From Hymenolepis diminuta (lineage: Eukaryota > Platyhelminthes > Cestoda > Cyclophyllidea > Hymenolepididae): 64,000 bases of DNA. Of this stretch, positions 1-12,580 are shown piece by piece (the first letter of the stretch is position 1; the number at the start of each line of letters is the position of its first letter). The notes beneath the pieces are model-generated. The model was not told where the DNA came from. It was given only the letters and a program-made list of their open reading frames with translations, and did no database searches. The position numbers and the translations under genes were made by a program. The stretch covers positions 1,002,209-1,066,208 of the forward strand of contig CAADRB010000041.1 in assembly GCA_900708905.1 (NCBI GenBank), written 5' to 3'.

Positions 1-1850
1 GCGAATTAACTGGGGTTTGAAACTGGCAAATGGAGAGTGGGGAGAAAAAAGATACATTAATTTTGAATTGGAACATGGGGTAATGTTACGCACCTAATTT
101 TCATGAACACTTCTCAGCTGTTTTCCGGAAATGACTTAAGATTCACTTTTTAAATGAACGATATTTACGATGAAAATGTGAACTCTGTGAAGCTTTCAAC
201 AAAAGCATTGTATATTTTTCAGTGACTGAATGTAAAATTTCCCTTAATATAATTTGTAAGAGATATGAATTCACGCAGCCATTAGAGGTTGTACTTGAAA
301 AAGTATCTGAAATTACATACACAGTAAAGACTATTCTCGATTATTCACTGAATACGGCCGTACGAACACATATGGTGCCACTTTTTAATTGTGTTTAAAT
401 TTAAGAGTGACTACTGGCTTATGAAAAAAGGATGTTTAACATACAAGACCATAGACTACCCATAAACATGAAATGCGTACTTCAAATGGCGGTGAAGATT
501 TCCGTCTAAGAAAACACAAATAAACGACATAAAATTCATGCATGTGTGGACTTAAAGAATATTTTATGCCGAGGAGGGGAAAATTTTATTGCTGCTAAAG
601 AAGCGCCTGTAGAAGTAGCAACAGAATTTCAGATCCTCCAAAACCGGATAATTGTCACGGTTTGTCAACCTTGTGACCTTAAAAATTAATATAACTCCCA
701 CTGAAAGGTTTGAAATGAGGTCGTTCTTTTGGTGAAAGGGGAGGGAAGTTGTAGATGTGTCACCTCAGAAACCGAAATTTTGATGGCTAGATGTCACGAG
801 CTTTACTTTTAATTGCGTGACAGATGTCAACTCTTTCGAGCAAAATAAAAATCTTGGAAAATTTTCTTATTTGCATCACCCAACATTAAATGTGATTTAT
901 TCAGTTTCTTTAATAATCAAAAGCGTTTCATGAATTTCCAATACCTACTGAAGGAAGTTCATGTTCATTCCTTCTAGTAAACAGTATCTTATCTGTTCAG
1001 ATTTTTATTCCATCCGCAGTATAAAGGCGGATTTAAATCCGTAGCTATTCAGCACCACAAAAAATATTTACTGCTTTTATCATAGTGCACTAGCAAAACG
1101 CATCTACTCTATTCCAAACTGTTCGAATCGGAAATATTGGTCGATTTTATTATATTCGGTAATTTGTATATGCAAGTTTTGAATATTAAGAGATGTAATA
1201 CGTGAAAAGGATAGATCGGTCTAAAATATTCTATGGATTCGTCAAACCGAATATGAATTTAATATATATATATATTTTTTATTTATTTGAATAGTTATGA
1301 AGCCAATTTGAGGCTGCAGTTACGTAATAGCGTACACAGGTGCTTAATGAGATGTTTCCCAGACTACGTGCTGGAAAGGGGTCATCAAATTTCCCTAAAT
1401 TAGACTAATGATTCATTAGCTCTTTCCCCAGCAGGATACTTTCTAATGTGCAATGACCCGTTCACTCGAGTGATACGACAAGCGATAAAATTAAAGAGAA
1501 AGAGATCTCTTCATTGCATCTTAATGACTTAGTTGAGAGGAGTATTAGTGTTTTAAACATTACAAATAATAAGATAAGACCAAATTATTAAGCACACGCT
1601 TATTGAGAGCATAAGGATTTTGCTAGCTCCCAAAGAAACAAGTCCATCAAGACTATGACGTCGGTAATGCGCATAAACAATGGCGGTTACTGATTTCGTC
1701 TCTATCAGTACATATGTTTGTGAATAGACCTAAAGGTGTAGCGCTGAAACATCAACTCTCAATTAGAATTAGCGTGTCAACGAAATAGAAGCAGTAGCGT
1801 TGCAGGAATAGACATGTTGTTTCGTGTTAGGTGACTATTAAGTATGTATA
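1..1850. other. AT-rich stretch without a recognisable gene
   Basis: Both strands are closed by frequent stops in every frame. No RNA gene, transposon protein or splice-bounded coding block was recognised. The only structured part is a short TA run near 1262. Intergenic or intronic DNA is the simplest reading. Confidence 0.6.
1262..1275. repeat. short (TA)n microsatellite
   Basis: Seven uninterrupted TA units followed by a T-rich tail. This is a simple-sequence repeat of the kind common in AT-rich animal genomes. Confidence 0.85.
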
Positions 1851-2340
1851 TAAATATAAACCATAACTAGAACCACCCCATCTACCCCTCCCCCTTTTTT
1901 TCGGCCACCACAACCGGCCACATTGTTTTCAGACTGCAATAGCCATGGCGCTAACATGTGGCAGCCATTCTAGAAGAGTGGCGTTTAAAACACACCAGTA
2001 GATTAGTTGTTTAGAGATATTTAGCTTTGGTTATCGCCATTTGCTGACGTATGCCTCTACGTGTATTTGTGTTTGCAAATGACTAAATGAAAGTCAATCT
2101 GGGGGTGACAAATATACACGCGTCGAAGTCAGGAGGATGCTCTGACCCAATTAAAAGAACACGTCTAAATCTCAGTCTTAAACCCCCTTCCTCAGTCAGA
2201 CTTAGTCAGTCAACAGTCAGGCGTCCTGGTAGCCAGGAATTTGACGTATTATTTCCACGAGCTCGGTACCTGATTGTTAGAGAGAATCTGTCAGGGATGT
2301 CAATTCATTTCTCACATGTATATTGACGAAGTCATCCACA
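1851..2340. other. composition island with two short plus-strand ORFs
   Basis: This stretch is visibly richer in G and C than its flanks and includes a polypyrimidine run at about 1886-1900. A Kozak-like AGCCATGG opens an 18-codon frame at 1945-2001 (starting MALTCGSHSRR), with a TTTTCAG acceptor-like site just upstream. A second ATG frame at 2087-2326 gives 79 residues rich in Ser, Arg and Pro, with no recognised domain. Neither frame exceeds what the reduced stop frequency of the island would give by chance. The island could be a promoter, enhancer or first exon of an unseen gene; the sequence alone does not decide. Confidence 0.3.
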
Positions 2341-3950
2341 TTTTCACCAAAATAAATTTCGAGAAAAGTGACTCGGAAGCTATGATGATTCATATAGACT
2401 TTCGTTATTCAATTTTTAATTAGTTGGGTCATTTTTCATATTTCAACATCAAAGAGGAGCTATAAGCTGAATACAAGAACTAGGTTCTTAAAAACTCGAG
2501 CGTGTTAATCACCAAAAATTACCGTCCACCTAAAAGGGAATTCGTGCAGAGGGCTAAAAATCAATTTGCTTAAAAAGCATCAAAACATGTGCTGTTGTTG
2601 ACTTTTTAAAATTAACTTAAAAAACACATGGTTGAAATTGTGAGCGGCACGCAGATGTCATTAGACGTAAGAAACCCTCTGAGAAACACACTTTTAGCAC
2701 GGGGACTTCAAAGGCACTTAAGGCGACAGCAAAGCAGACTCTTTGCCGCTTTAAACATATAAAAGTGGGAATAAATTCCACTTGGTATTCTGCAACAAAT
2801 CAGAGGTTGAAAAGCTAGGTTTCTGTGGTGACCTTTGCGTCAGTCAAAATCAGCTGTCACTGATGTGAAAGAAGTGTGGGAAATTTTATTCTGTTTCCAC
2901 ACATTAAAGTTCTGTTTTATTTTTGGTGACAAAACTATCTAAAGATATTTTTTATAATAGTAGAAATACCACAACTTCAAGGACGTGAATGCGAATAAAT
3001 ATGCATAAAAAATATGTTGCTAAATTAAGTAGTATCGAGGGAACGTCTCCCATCTATCTTATAATGAAATTTTCGACTATATATTAATTTGTAGGTCTTT
3101 TAAGGGACTTGAATGTCAAGTAAAAGAAGTAATGTTGGTAATATTACGGTCTTTAATTTCGATAGTTGCGTTATCGAATAAAAGGCATTAACGCTGATTA
3201 TTATTACTTCATTTTACGACTTGGGAGCTAATAATTCCCACAAGAATTTTAAATGCATATTATCAAGGGTATTAAGGATAAGATTTAATCGTGATTCTCT
3301 TTAATGGCAAAAAGTCAGAAATATATATTTCAGGAGGTTTTTACGGTAGAAATGTAAGCACCAACAAGAAGAAAAAGTAAAAGTGTCGAATATATGGGCT
3401 TAATATCTTTTTCCCATTTGAACCATTTTCTTCTCACTTTGAATATTCATTTAGAATACTACTTCTAGAAAGTACCTAATAGGTTTAGAAAGCCCAGCGA
3501 TGGTACAAATACTCGCCTATGAGTCGATAGAGAAGTTAAAATAAATGACAAATGCTCAATTAAGTGAAGTTACAACCTCTTTACATATAAATATCTTTAC
3601 GATCTTGTCAAATAGGACAGATATTTTATCACAATTATTAAACAAACTTTAATCTTTCAGCCATATCATCGTATTTCATTGTGAGGACAAAGCAAAACAA
3701 ATAAACAGAGGGGGAGGGGAATGACAAACAAATTTATGAAAAGCCTAATAGGATGTGTTTAATAAATCACTTAATTTTAAATAAATAAATTAAGTAGCTT
3801 TTTCAGAGGATTTTATCTTCATTAATTTATATATAGTTCGTAAAATTGAACATCATTAAAGAAATTTTATGGATAAATAAGCTGGATGCAACTTACAACT
3901 ATAAATATAAAATATCCACACTGAGACAAAAGAAGAAGAAAGCGTCCATT
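2341..3950. other. AT-rich stretch without a recognisable gene
   Basis: No open frame stands out, and no repeat copy or transposon motif was recognised. It is treated as intergenic or intronic. Confidence 0.55.
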
Positions 3951-3964
3951 TACTGAGAGTCAAA

Positions 3965-3997
3965 ATGGGCCTCAGTTGTGTCGAAGGTGCCTCACAG
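3965..3997 (+). CDS. candidate short first coding exon (ATG to splice donor)
   Basis: An ATG in a favourable context (CAAAATGG, A at -3 and G at +4) opens the frame MGLSCVEGASQ. After 33 bases it meets CAG followed by GTAATT, a good donor. The unspliced frame would continue to a stop near 4081. The block sits at the left edge of a composition island running to about 4500. No matching second exon was found, so this may be chance. The product is not recognised. Confidence 0.15.
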
Positions 3998-4360
3998 GTA
4001 ATTTGTGAGTGGAATTGCTTCTTGGTGTTGTGTGCGCGCAGAAAGCAACTGTTTGGATTTGTGTGTATATTTGTTCGTGTTTAATTATGGTTAAACTTTT
4101 GCCGCACATATACAGGCAATGTGCGCGAACACATGTGGTGTGTGGTGTGTGGTGTGCGCGTTTCCAGCCAATTAGCGGTGAGAATGGTTTGTGCACGCAT
4201 CAACTCATACACACGCACGCACATGTGAAGGCAAAGAAGAGAAAGAGAACGGAAACGGGAAGGGGTGTCTACCTTCAAATAGATGCCAAACCCAAAAAGG
4301 AGGGGAGCAGAATTTTGTTACTCTACAGTCCCAAACTTCCCTCACTCTATATGCCCTTTT
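3998..4360. other. composition island rich in TG/GT and CACACG
   Basis: The first half is rich in alternating GTGTG and TGCGCG, and the second half has a purine-rich block followed by a pyrimidine-rich block. Several frames are open on both strands (up to 118 codons on plus), as expected where stop codons are depleted by composition. None gives a recognisable protein. It lies immediately upstream of a TATA element and is best read as possible regulatory DNA. Confidence 0.3.
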
Positions 4361-4366
4361 TATAAG
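4361..4366 (+). promoter_or_regulatory. TATA box candidate
   Basis: TTTTTATAAGC lies 59 bases before a Kozak-type ATG at 4420. An AP-1-like TGACTCA (4394-4400) sits about where a transcription start would be expected. TATA spacing and the downstream ATG make a plausible small promoter. This rests on motif reading only. Confidence 0.25.
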
Positions 4367-4419
4367 CTGCACCGCAGCCCTGGTCTTGAGGAATGACTCA
4401 TTATTTCTTCTTTTTAAAA

Positions 4420-4462
4420 ATGGCAACACCCTATCCCCACCTTGGCTCTATTTTACTAGGAA
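4420..4462 (+). CDS. candidate first coding exon downstream of TATA box
   Basis: AAAAATGGC opens MATPYPHLGSILLG and reaches A|GTAAGG after 43 bases, giving a phase-1 exon end. Without splicing the frame stops after 19 codons. TATA box, AP-1-like site, strong ATG context and donor occur in the expected order within about 100 bases. The second exon was not found and the product is unknown, so the call is tentative. Confidence 0.2.
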
Positions 4463-4588
4463 GTAAGGCAGAATTATAAAAAGAATATACATACAGTTGG
4501 GTTTCAAATTATATATCTTCCCCAAGTCAACTGGTTCAATGAAAAAGTTCTTTTGTTAAAATCAAACAAAAGCAAAACAGTAGCTTAC

Positions 4589-4628
4589 CAAGAAGAGAGA
4601 CAGTATCCAGCTTCTGGCATTTCCTAGC
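4589..4628 (-). CDS. candidate internal coding exon (minus strand, 40 nt)
   Basis: Read on the minus strand, a strong acceptor (TTTCCTACATTTTTTAG) is followed by 40 bases and then a donor GTAAGC. Two of the three frames are open through the block: ARKCQKLDTVSLL and LGNARSWILSLFL. The polypyrimidine tract and donor are near consensus. The exon is short, so an open frame carries little weight by itself. No partner exon is assigned and no protein family is recognised. Confidence 0.25.
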
Positions 4629-7600
4629 CTAAAAAATGTAGGAAATAAAATGTTCAAGTTACGCAGTTATTATCCGATTGAACAAAAAGGCGCTTTATCT
4701 ATGCGGAAGTCCGAGAGTCTTGTTTCCACATGAACTGTCTAATTCGATAAAGGAGCATTTAGTCAGAGAGGTAGAAGAAGAGGAGGTATCAGCTGTTGCT
4801 TGGAGGTAATTTCGGACAAGTATAATTTCATTGACTGGGAGAGAGTTGCTATTATTTTCCGCTTGACTACACCACTAAGCTCTAACTAAGTTTTTTCTTC
4901 GGTGTTCTAATGCACAGCTGCTATTTGTGCACTCGGTGGACATATTTTGAAGCATGCTACAGACCACACAAAATACTAATTCGGTTTTGAGACTCGGGGG
5001 AATCAGGTTTTGCTCGGGAGTGATTCATCTTGAATATCCAATTTGCTTTTTGCTCTCAATAAAACCCCACTACTCGAATTCTACTCTCACCGGGAGTACG
5101 TGCCAATATCTCTTGGGGGTGTTTGGTTACACAAATAAGGAAGACGATAAGCTAAATTCCCGCTAATAAAGTTATACTAAACTGAAAACCGCTGAAAATA
5201 AACAAATGGTGAAAATTTTGCTCTTCACCAAAGCACTAAGTATAGTTTATTGATGATTCAATAAAAGACAAAGTTGATGGCTTTTACATGACATATAAAT
5301 CTCAAAATATTCTTTTTATTTAACTTTAAAATTAGGTTTATTTTCGGAGCGTAAAATAAAGAACAAAGAAAGGAATCCTAATTGTTATAGGATGCAGTTT
5401 ATTTGATTGCTGTTCACATAATTTAAATTTGGAAGAAATTTGGTTATATTTCTTTAATTGGGTATTAATTTAACATGCTTATGATTAGCTTGAATAGATA
5501 TAGGACATTTGAGTTGTGACGCCCAGCTGTCAGGGAAAAATTAGCTTCAAGAGGATAAATTTTAGATTTGCTAAAATGAAAACGAATAAACGAAATCTTC
5601 AATTTATTTTGATTCATCGCTGCACTTAAAGAACTAACCATTTCAAACATTCTATCATGTCTTCAGACAAATGTTTTTCAGTTCCCTCACAGGTCAGGAA
5701 AAGGATATTCGAGAAGTTATATAGCAGGAAACCCGTATTCTATGACTCAACTATTGAACAACGTTGGCTAGGTTAACACCGATAGGTCTGGAGCTTACGG
5801 AATTTGGCTATTAAATACGCATATTGACAGTAATTTCATCGGTCCACTCTTTTACTTGCCTTTGCTTGGTGAAATTTTATTATTGTTCTATTCGATTGTA
5901 ATCCACCCAAAATATTTTCTGAAGTGGTACGTTTTTGGAGAAATTCGATACACCTCTTAAGCGTTTTAAAACGAATACTATAATATTGACCTAACATTAC
6001 CGAAAAACACGCCTATTGTATTAAATTACATCTAATAATACTACTTCAACTTCCTCTCAGTAATGCCTTAAGTTATAGTATGAAGTATTAGACCATTTTC
6101 CAAGTTGTTATTAATTAAGAATACAAAACTAGCCAGGCAATGATAGCCATCATTACGGAACTTGATCTGCAATCCGAGAGCGTTCTTAAATTCTCCCACG
6201 AATATGCGGAAAGCTATGGGTCATAAGACAGTAATAGGTCTTTTAGACATATTCAGTACACAACACTCTTGCGTGGTACTTACGCGACTTACTGTGAATA
6301 GCCCTTCTCGAATCCACACGTACATATGTTACGTACCCCATTATACGGAGGAATCGTGAAAAAATGCTGCAGCTAATAATTCGAATGCATCCACGAAATG
6401 TCGATTCTGACATGGAGATGAAACAAAAGCTTCTGGAATGAAAAGTGGGAAGATCAAAACTAATGGAGAGGGGGACGGAGTTATGAAATGGTAAATGAAA
6501 ACTTAATTCAACCTAATAATTCATTGAATGAACATGAGAGACTACTTTGGTAATTTGTCAAAAGAACCACTTTTATTAAATCAGTAAGGAAGACTCCTGT
6601 TATGATGTTAATCTAATTTGCCGAACATTGAATGAAGATATCATTTAACCCTTCGTCATCTATTTTCCCTCATTTGTTATCGGTTCAAATAAATAAACAT
6701 TAATATATTTTTCTAAATTTTCATTATATGACTCCTTTAAATGAATAAATTTGAATAATTTGGTTACATTTTCAAGATAAATTAAATTTGCAGTAACCAA
6801 AATGGAGTTCCCTATAGGGATCTCTTGATGTTTGATCCTCCAATAATGTACCAAGTTATTGTCATGACTTGAAGTTTAGAAATAAGTTGTTCTACTGCAA
6901 GTATGGTGAAAGATCATTATAAAAGTAAATATACTGATCGATGCAAAAATCATTAGAAACTGCTCCATATTCTAAAATGGTGTCCCAAGCGGTTTAAGAA
7001 ATTTCAGACAAAAAAATCCAAAAATCCAATTTCAAACATAACGCCGCTTTGTGTATTTAGGCTTTTCTGGCTTGCCATTATATAAAAAGAATAATAAATA
7101 CAATAAATTAAATTTATTAGGTTTCCAGTAAAACGTTGTTTTTCATTCATTCAGTAGAATTATGGAGGTGGTAGTAGTCTTGTAACATAATTTTATCTGG
7201 AAGAAATTGGAGATCTTTGGAAAAGTCTCTTTTAGTCTTTAAACTCCAATCGCTGCTTATTCGTTAGCACTTGAACAAAGTTATTCACAAAAACGGACAT
7301 ATTTTATACAAACTTACTAAAAGATAAGGCCTATAATTATAGTAAAAATTCAATATCCGAAGCCTAAAAATGCTAGAGCTATCAAATAAAACTGAAATTA
7401 CCGACATCAAACACGGTGCTCACTGGCTACGCTTGGAAGCGCCCATTATTAGTTGGGGCTAAATAAATCAAGCGTGATGCTACTAAACGTAGCATTTGTC
7501 CGTGATAAGCAGTAAGTTAATTCACATTCCGACAGTATTGTAGCGTATCTAATGGATGCAAATGGAATAAGAGCAGTCTATATAGTGAATGAATAAGTAT

Positions 7601-9361
7601 GTGTGTATGAATACAGTAAACATAACTGTCACATGATTAAAAGGCACCGACTTGTTGCATTACTATAAGCGACTGCAAATTTAGAATATTTGATGGAAAA
7701 ATTAAAATGTTCAATATAAATTTTTAAAAATAAAGTAAAAACAATTTATTAATTTTTTAACTTAAACAAGTTTAGTGCTGTTTAAAATTAATTTCGAAAA
7801 GATTTAAACACACGCCAATAAAATAATAATATGCGATTATGTGGTATGTTATTATTTATTAGATTTATTTTAATTAATCCATTTGTTGATTGAAATTTTA
7901 TGAAGCACAAAAGTTAATGTTGAAAACAAAATACGAATTTTGCGAAAAGCATAAATGTTGCATACAGTTTGATTTCACACAAAAGTCGGAAAAACTACGA
8001 CGCTGCTTGTTGACCCTGTTTGTACTTTTTTGCAGATTAACTTGTTGAAATAAATTAATTTAGCCAATCGTTTTATTCGTTGTAAAGGAACTTCACAATT
8101 TCAAACGCGAGATATGATTTGAGATTCTAAAGCAGTAGTTCTCAAACTGACTGTAATATTGCCCTTCCAATATTTTCAACCAAGAATTCGTCTTTCAGAA
8201 AAATCACCGCAAACAACATTTTAGTTTATAGTTTCTATTACTGAACTGCTCTTAGGCTTTCCGTACTTCTCTATTTGATTTGTTGGGCATGTAATAAAAA
8301 GGAAAATTCAGCCAAAGGCGCTGTAATGAAGGATAATCACGAAAAATAAACATATTGAGTTGTGTGCGAATCTAAACGAGGGCGTCTACTATACTCTGCA
8401 TGATGTCATCTGGACACGCTAACCGACACTTAAATCCACCGTTTTGTAATTTTTGCATGAGAACTATGACCGCTACAGTTTCTCTCGTACTTTTATCAAG
8501 TAAGACCACTCACTTGACCATCGTGGTTATCTAAGAACAACGTAAGATAAGAAAAAGTTTAAGGATAGTACATATGGCCAGGAACGTTGGATCGGACTTG
8601 TATCATCGCCATGTTTCATACTTATTCAAGTAGTAAGGTTTTATAAAGGTAAATACTTGTTAGACATAAACTGTTCCAAGAATCGAGCATCCTTGAAGTT
8701 CTAAAATGTATTTCTTTGACAATAGTGTTCAGTTAAGATTTAGCTGATAGTCTTTCCGATTTTCTCCTGATCTTAGTCATTAAAGGTATGAAGACAGGAT
8801 TCTCTCTTAAAAGAATCAAATTTTATAAAATTTAAGTCCTCAGGTTTACACAAAATCGTTTTTTAATAAAACTTCACGAACAATTAACTGTTATTTGCTA
8901 ATATTTACACGTTTTCGAAAAAAAATTCGTAAGACTGATTTTCTACCTCTTCGATCCTTGTTGCTCACTTAATACTGGACCATTACCTTTAATATTTCTG
9001 CTAATTTAAGCTGATTCATCACAAATTCAATGTCGTTGCTGTGTGCCGTCCATTGCACAACACTTCATCAGACCTCAATTGCAGACTACCACACATGTAG
9101 TTGGGAAATTTGCCCCAATAGATGTATTTTAAGTCGAAATGAGTCAAATACCTTCGCAAACGGCTCTTAAATGAATTGATATTTCCAATGCTGCTCCCTT
9201 CCAACTTCATCCAACGTTTTAATTAGACCGTGGATTTAAATAACGGGGTGACAACCTTGGCGCCAACCCACTTGACATCAGGGTAATTGTATGCAGGTTA
9301 AAGTCCCTCCTACTCAGGTCATTTTAATTTTTCAGCACTGAAGTCGCTTCCATCATTCCTC
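4629..9361. other. AT-rich stretch without a recognisable gene
   Basis: Scanning both strands showed only short frames that chance would explain. One minus-strand block at 6293-6366 is open between an acceptor-like and a donor-like site, but two frames are open and the acceptor tract is poor. No repeat family member was recognised. Confidence 0.5.
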
Positions 9362-9523
9362 TTACCCACCATGCTTCGGAATTAGTCGTCCAATAGTTTC
9401 GGGACACGTACAGAAAGCTATCTTGAGCCCATATGTCCTCCACATAGCACTCAACTCTAAGTCTGTCACGTAATCAGTCCACCTAATAATTACTTTTCTC
9501 TCACTTCTATGAGAACACGAAAT
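9362..9523 (-). pseudogene. protein-like minus-strand fragment, unidentified
   Basis: A 53-residue minus-strand frame reads ISCSHRSERKVIIRWTDYV and then continues through motifs such as LELSAMWRTYG and CPETIGRLIPKHGG. A second, overlapping minus frame (ECYVEDIWAQDSFLYVSRN, then YWTTNSEAWWVRG) is equally protein-like. Near the end of the first frame GG|GTAAGA could be a splice donor. The segment lies in a locally less AT-rich patch (about 9240-9720). Rich Trp, Cys and charged content suggests coding ancestry, perhaps a retroelement or an exon, but no family was recognised. Two competing frames mean one or both are accidental. Confidence 0.2.
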
Positions 9524-12500
9524 TCATTCAGAATGGAAAAGCAAAAGGTACTCAGCACCTCCCCCTCCCCACCTCTCATTTCAGGACACCCCATCTAGGA
9601 AGATATTAGTGACAATCCTGAGAGGACAATTCAGTAGGGAATGCTTGGGAGGCGGCATTAACAACTGCCAATCTGGAAGGAATGCACTGTTTGTCCAAAG
9701 TTTTCCCATAGAAATCTCTGTGAGTGCGATGCTCCGTCAATCATAGGCCTACCAAGTTACTCATCTGAAGTCTGCAAGAGAGTTTAATGACAGGAAGCAT
9801 TGAGCGTACAGTCTTTATATGATTCAGCGACAAGTATCAACAGGCAGAACTCTCGATTTCTTATTTTTTTCTCTCTCATATGTGGCTGCACTAGGATGAG
9901 CAATTAATTCTCTCAATACAAGCAAGGGTTGAGAGAGAGCCTGGTGGCGTCTCAATTCTAGGTCAATTCAGTGCCGGAAAAGGATAAATACTACCTGGAG
10001 GCACACACACATGTGGTAGCAAAGGTTTGTGCGTGCTTTTTAGGAAAAGATTTCGCGCAGCCCGAAAGATGGCAGAACATCAAGATTACAAATTACTACT
10101 TTGGAAAATGTACACTTGAAGATCCAAAACTATCATTTTAAATAATTGCGACTGACTAAGAAAACTGATCCCTCAATATCTTCTGTGTGTTCTATAAACA
10201 TAATATAAACTATTGTTACTGGGTACAACCATTATGAATGAACTCTAATCTTAAAAACATAATGAATAATGGCTTTAAAACTTTTGAAAGATAACAACAG
10301 GAGCATTATAGATTCATTTCAACCGTCATCTGGGAATGTCTACTAAGGAAGCACGTCCGAGTACTAGTAATTCTGAAATACAATCATTCCCTAATCAACA
10401 GTTTAACTTTAATCAAACGTAAATATCCCAATTTTCTTGGACTAAGATCAAATAAATCTGATAACAGGACTTAGTTTCAATCATCAATTATCTAATGGAA
10501 ATCATTCTTCTGTATTCGTACGGAGAGACGTTACCATATTTCTTAACATCAACTTAAAAAGAACAAGTTAAAATTCGATAGGCTTTTCCCTCTGAAAAAA
10601 AAAAAATATATATATATATGTATACGCTTTATATTAAATAACTAAGCACATAGGTACAAAGGAAACCTTTCTAGTATCCACTTATTATAAAGGCAACTTA
10701 TAAAGGAATATTTTGATCTTTTTAGGTAGTCACTTAATCTGATCTAAAAAGATTAATTTCTTAAATAATAGTTATTAGGAAGAATGCAAATATACAATGG
10801 ATTATAGTGCAAAATAAGAAGGTGATCCAATTTAAAACTACCTCATTTGCATAAACAAATATTGTTCAGTAGCATTTAATTTTTTCTAAGTTTTGTACTC
10901 TAAAATTACTTATACTTGTTTATTAATTAGCAGCGCAGCTGAGAGATTAAAATCTCAGTAAGTGAACAAATAAATAAATTTGAAAATTATTCATACAGAA
11001 GTTTTCAAATAATATAAACTATTTGCTTAACATTATCACCAATCAAGTAAAAAAGCGGAAAGATGAATATATTCATTAAACTATTGAGAAAAAGAGACAG
11101 CTCTTAAAAAATTACAAAGAACTTCAGCTAAACAAAATTTGAGCGCGTCATAAAAGCTCCCTAACAATATCTTGATCATTAATTATTCATCCAGATATCT
11201 AAGCAGCAAAATCTCTCCTTTTTTCTACGTCTCCTTTGAGTCATAGTCGTTAAAAAAGAGAAGATATAGAGATATTTCGCCAAAGAGTCATTCCAAGTTC
11301 CTAATAGTTTGTTTTAACCAATCAAGCCTTCATAATTCATTTAAACGTAGCTATCTATTGACAGCATTTCGGACTGTTTTTTTCTTGCTCTAGTTATTTT
11401 CCATTTTAAATGCCACTTGTCATTTGGGTGTTACTACCGGAAAGAATTGGCAACGCAGCTTGGGTTGCTACATACTTTTGTCAAAAAACTACGGGAACTA
11501 GGAGAAAAATTGAACTTTATTTCTCCGGAAGTCTGAGACCTGATCAACACTCAGGTGAAAGTAAATAATAATTCACCTAGGCGCAGAAAAAATCTAAACT
11601 TTTTGGACCCTTAACAACCTAAATGCAAAATGAATTATACCGCTAATGAGAGTGTGGACAACTCAGTGTCTCGAGAATTTAAATAGAGTAAAGAACTCAT
11701 TATTTGTTCCAGTTACTATCTCGTGAGCTCAGATGCTGTTCATGATTATAACCTTTAAAAGCCCATTGTTTGCTTTAACATGGCTAGCTATAATAACGAC
11801 TGATTAAAATAATAAGCCAACCTAGCTAAGAGTGGTCAAAGGGGAAACCTCCGTCAAATTTTCTCAAGTAGAGTTCCTAGACGAGCACTTCAGAAACTTA
11901 CTCTTCAACGGTTTAAGGAAGTTTTGGATTTACTACTGATTGAATTCACCAAAGTCACCAATCGATCAATCCTTGAACCTCACGTACAGCTCCAATCCAT
12001 CTTTTTAAGAGCTTAAGTCAAGTTTATACTAATCAGAGCTGTGGGTAAAAGGAAATACGTGGAAAATAATGATCGCAGTAATGCCGTTATGAAGTACCGT
12101 AGACTCTTAGTTACAAAATAGCAATTTTGAACTTTCGAAATTACCCCCACAATCAGTAATTCGAAAAAGCTAATAACGTGCAGAAAATCCTCTTAAGAAA
12201 ATAACTTTTTTATAAAATTTAAAAAAATCCTAGACGGAAACACTTACAATTACTATCTTATTCAAAGCCAAGTCAAGCAAAATGGGTTTTAATTATCAGT
12301 CATTTTTAGATCTGTGCAGTCAACAAGAATATAAAAATACAATGCAGAAACTGTTTAATGCCACAACATATATCCCAAACTACTCAACGGATGACTGGGC
12401 TTTATTAGCATCCTCCTAGGAATATGCAGGAGAAAAGATGGAAATGCGAAATCTGATTAAAGATCATAAATAAAGCTAGCTCTTGTCAACAAATAGTTTC

Positions 12501-12580
12501 CTAGTGAAAAGAAAACTTCCAAACGGGTGAATTTTTCTCTCTCCATAAGAGAATGTCAATCTCATGAAAAAATGCTCGTT
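9524..12580. other. AT-rich stretch without a recognisable gene
   Basis: It starts with a pyrimidine-rich patch near 9560-9600 and otherwise shows only short chance frames plus one A/TA simple repeat. No transposon protein or splice-bounded block stood out. Confidence 0.55.
10595..10624. repeat. poly-A followed by (TA)n microsatellite
   Basis: A run of about twelve A residues passes directly into TA dinucleotides, ending in TATGTATA. This arrangement can mark the decayed 3' tail of a retroposed copy, but no retroposon body was recognised upstream. Confidence 0.75.

Noticed and set aside
6293..6366. Minus-strand exon bounded by CTGCAG and GTAAGT
   Set aside because: The acceptor lacks a good pyrimidine tract and two frames are open. 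Blocks like this are common by chance.
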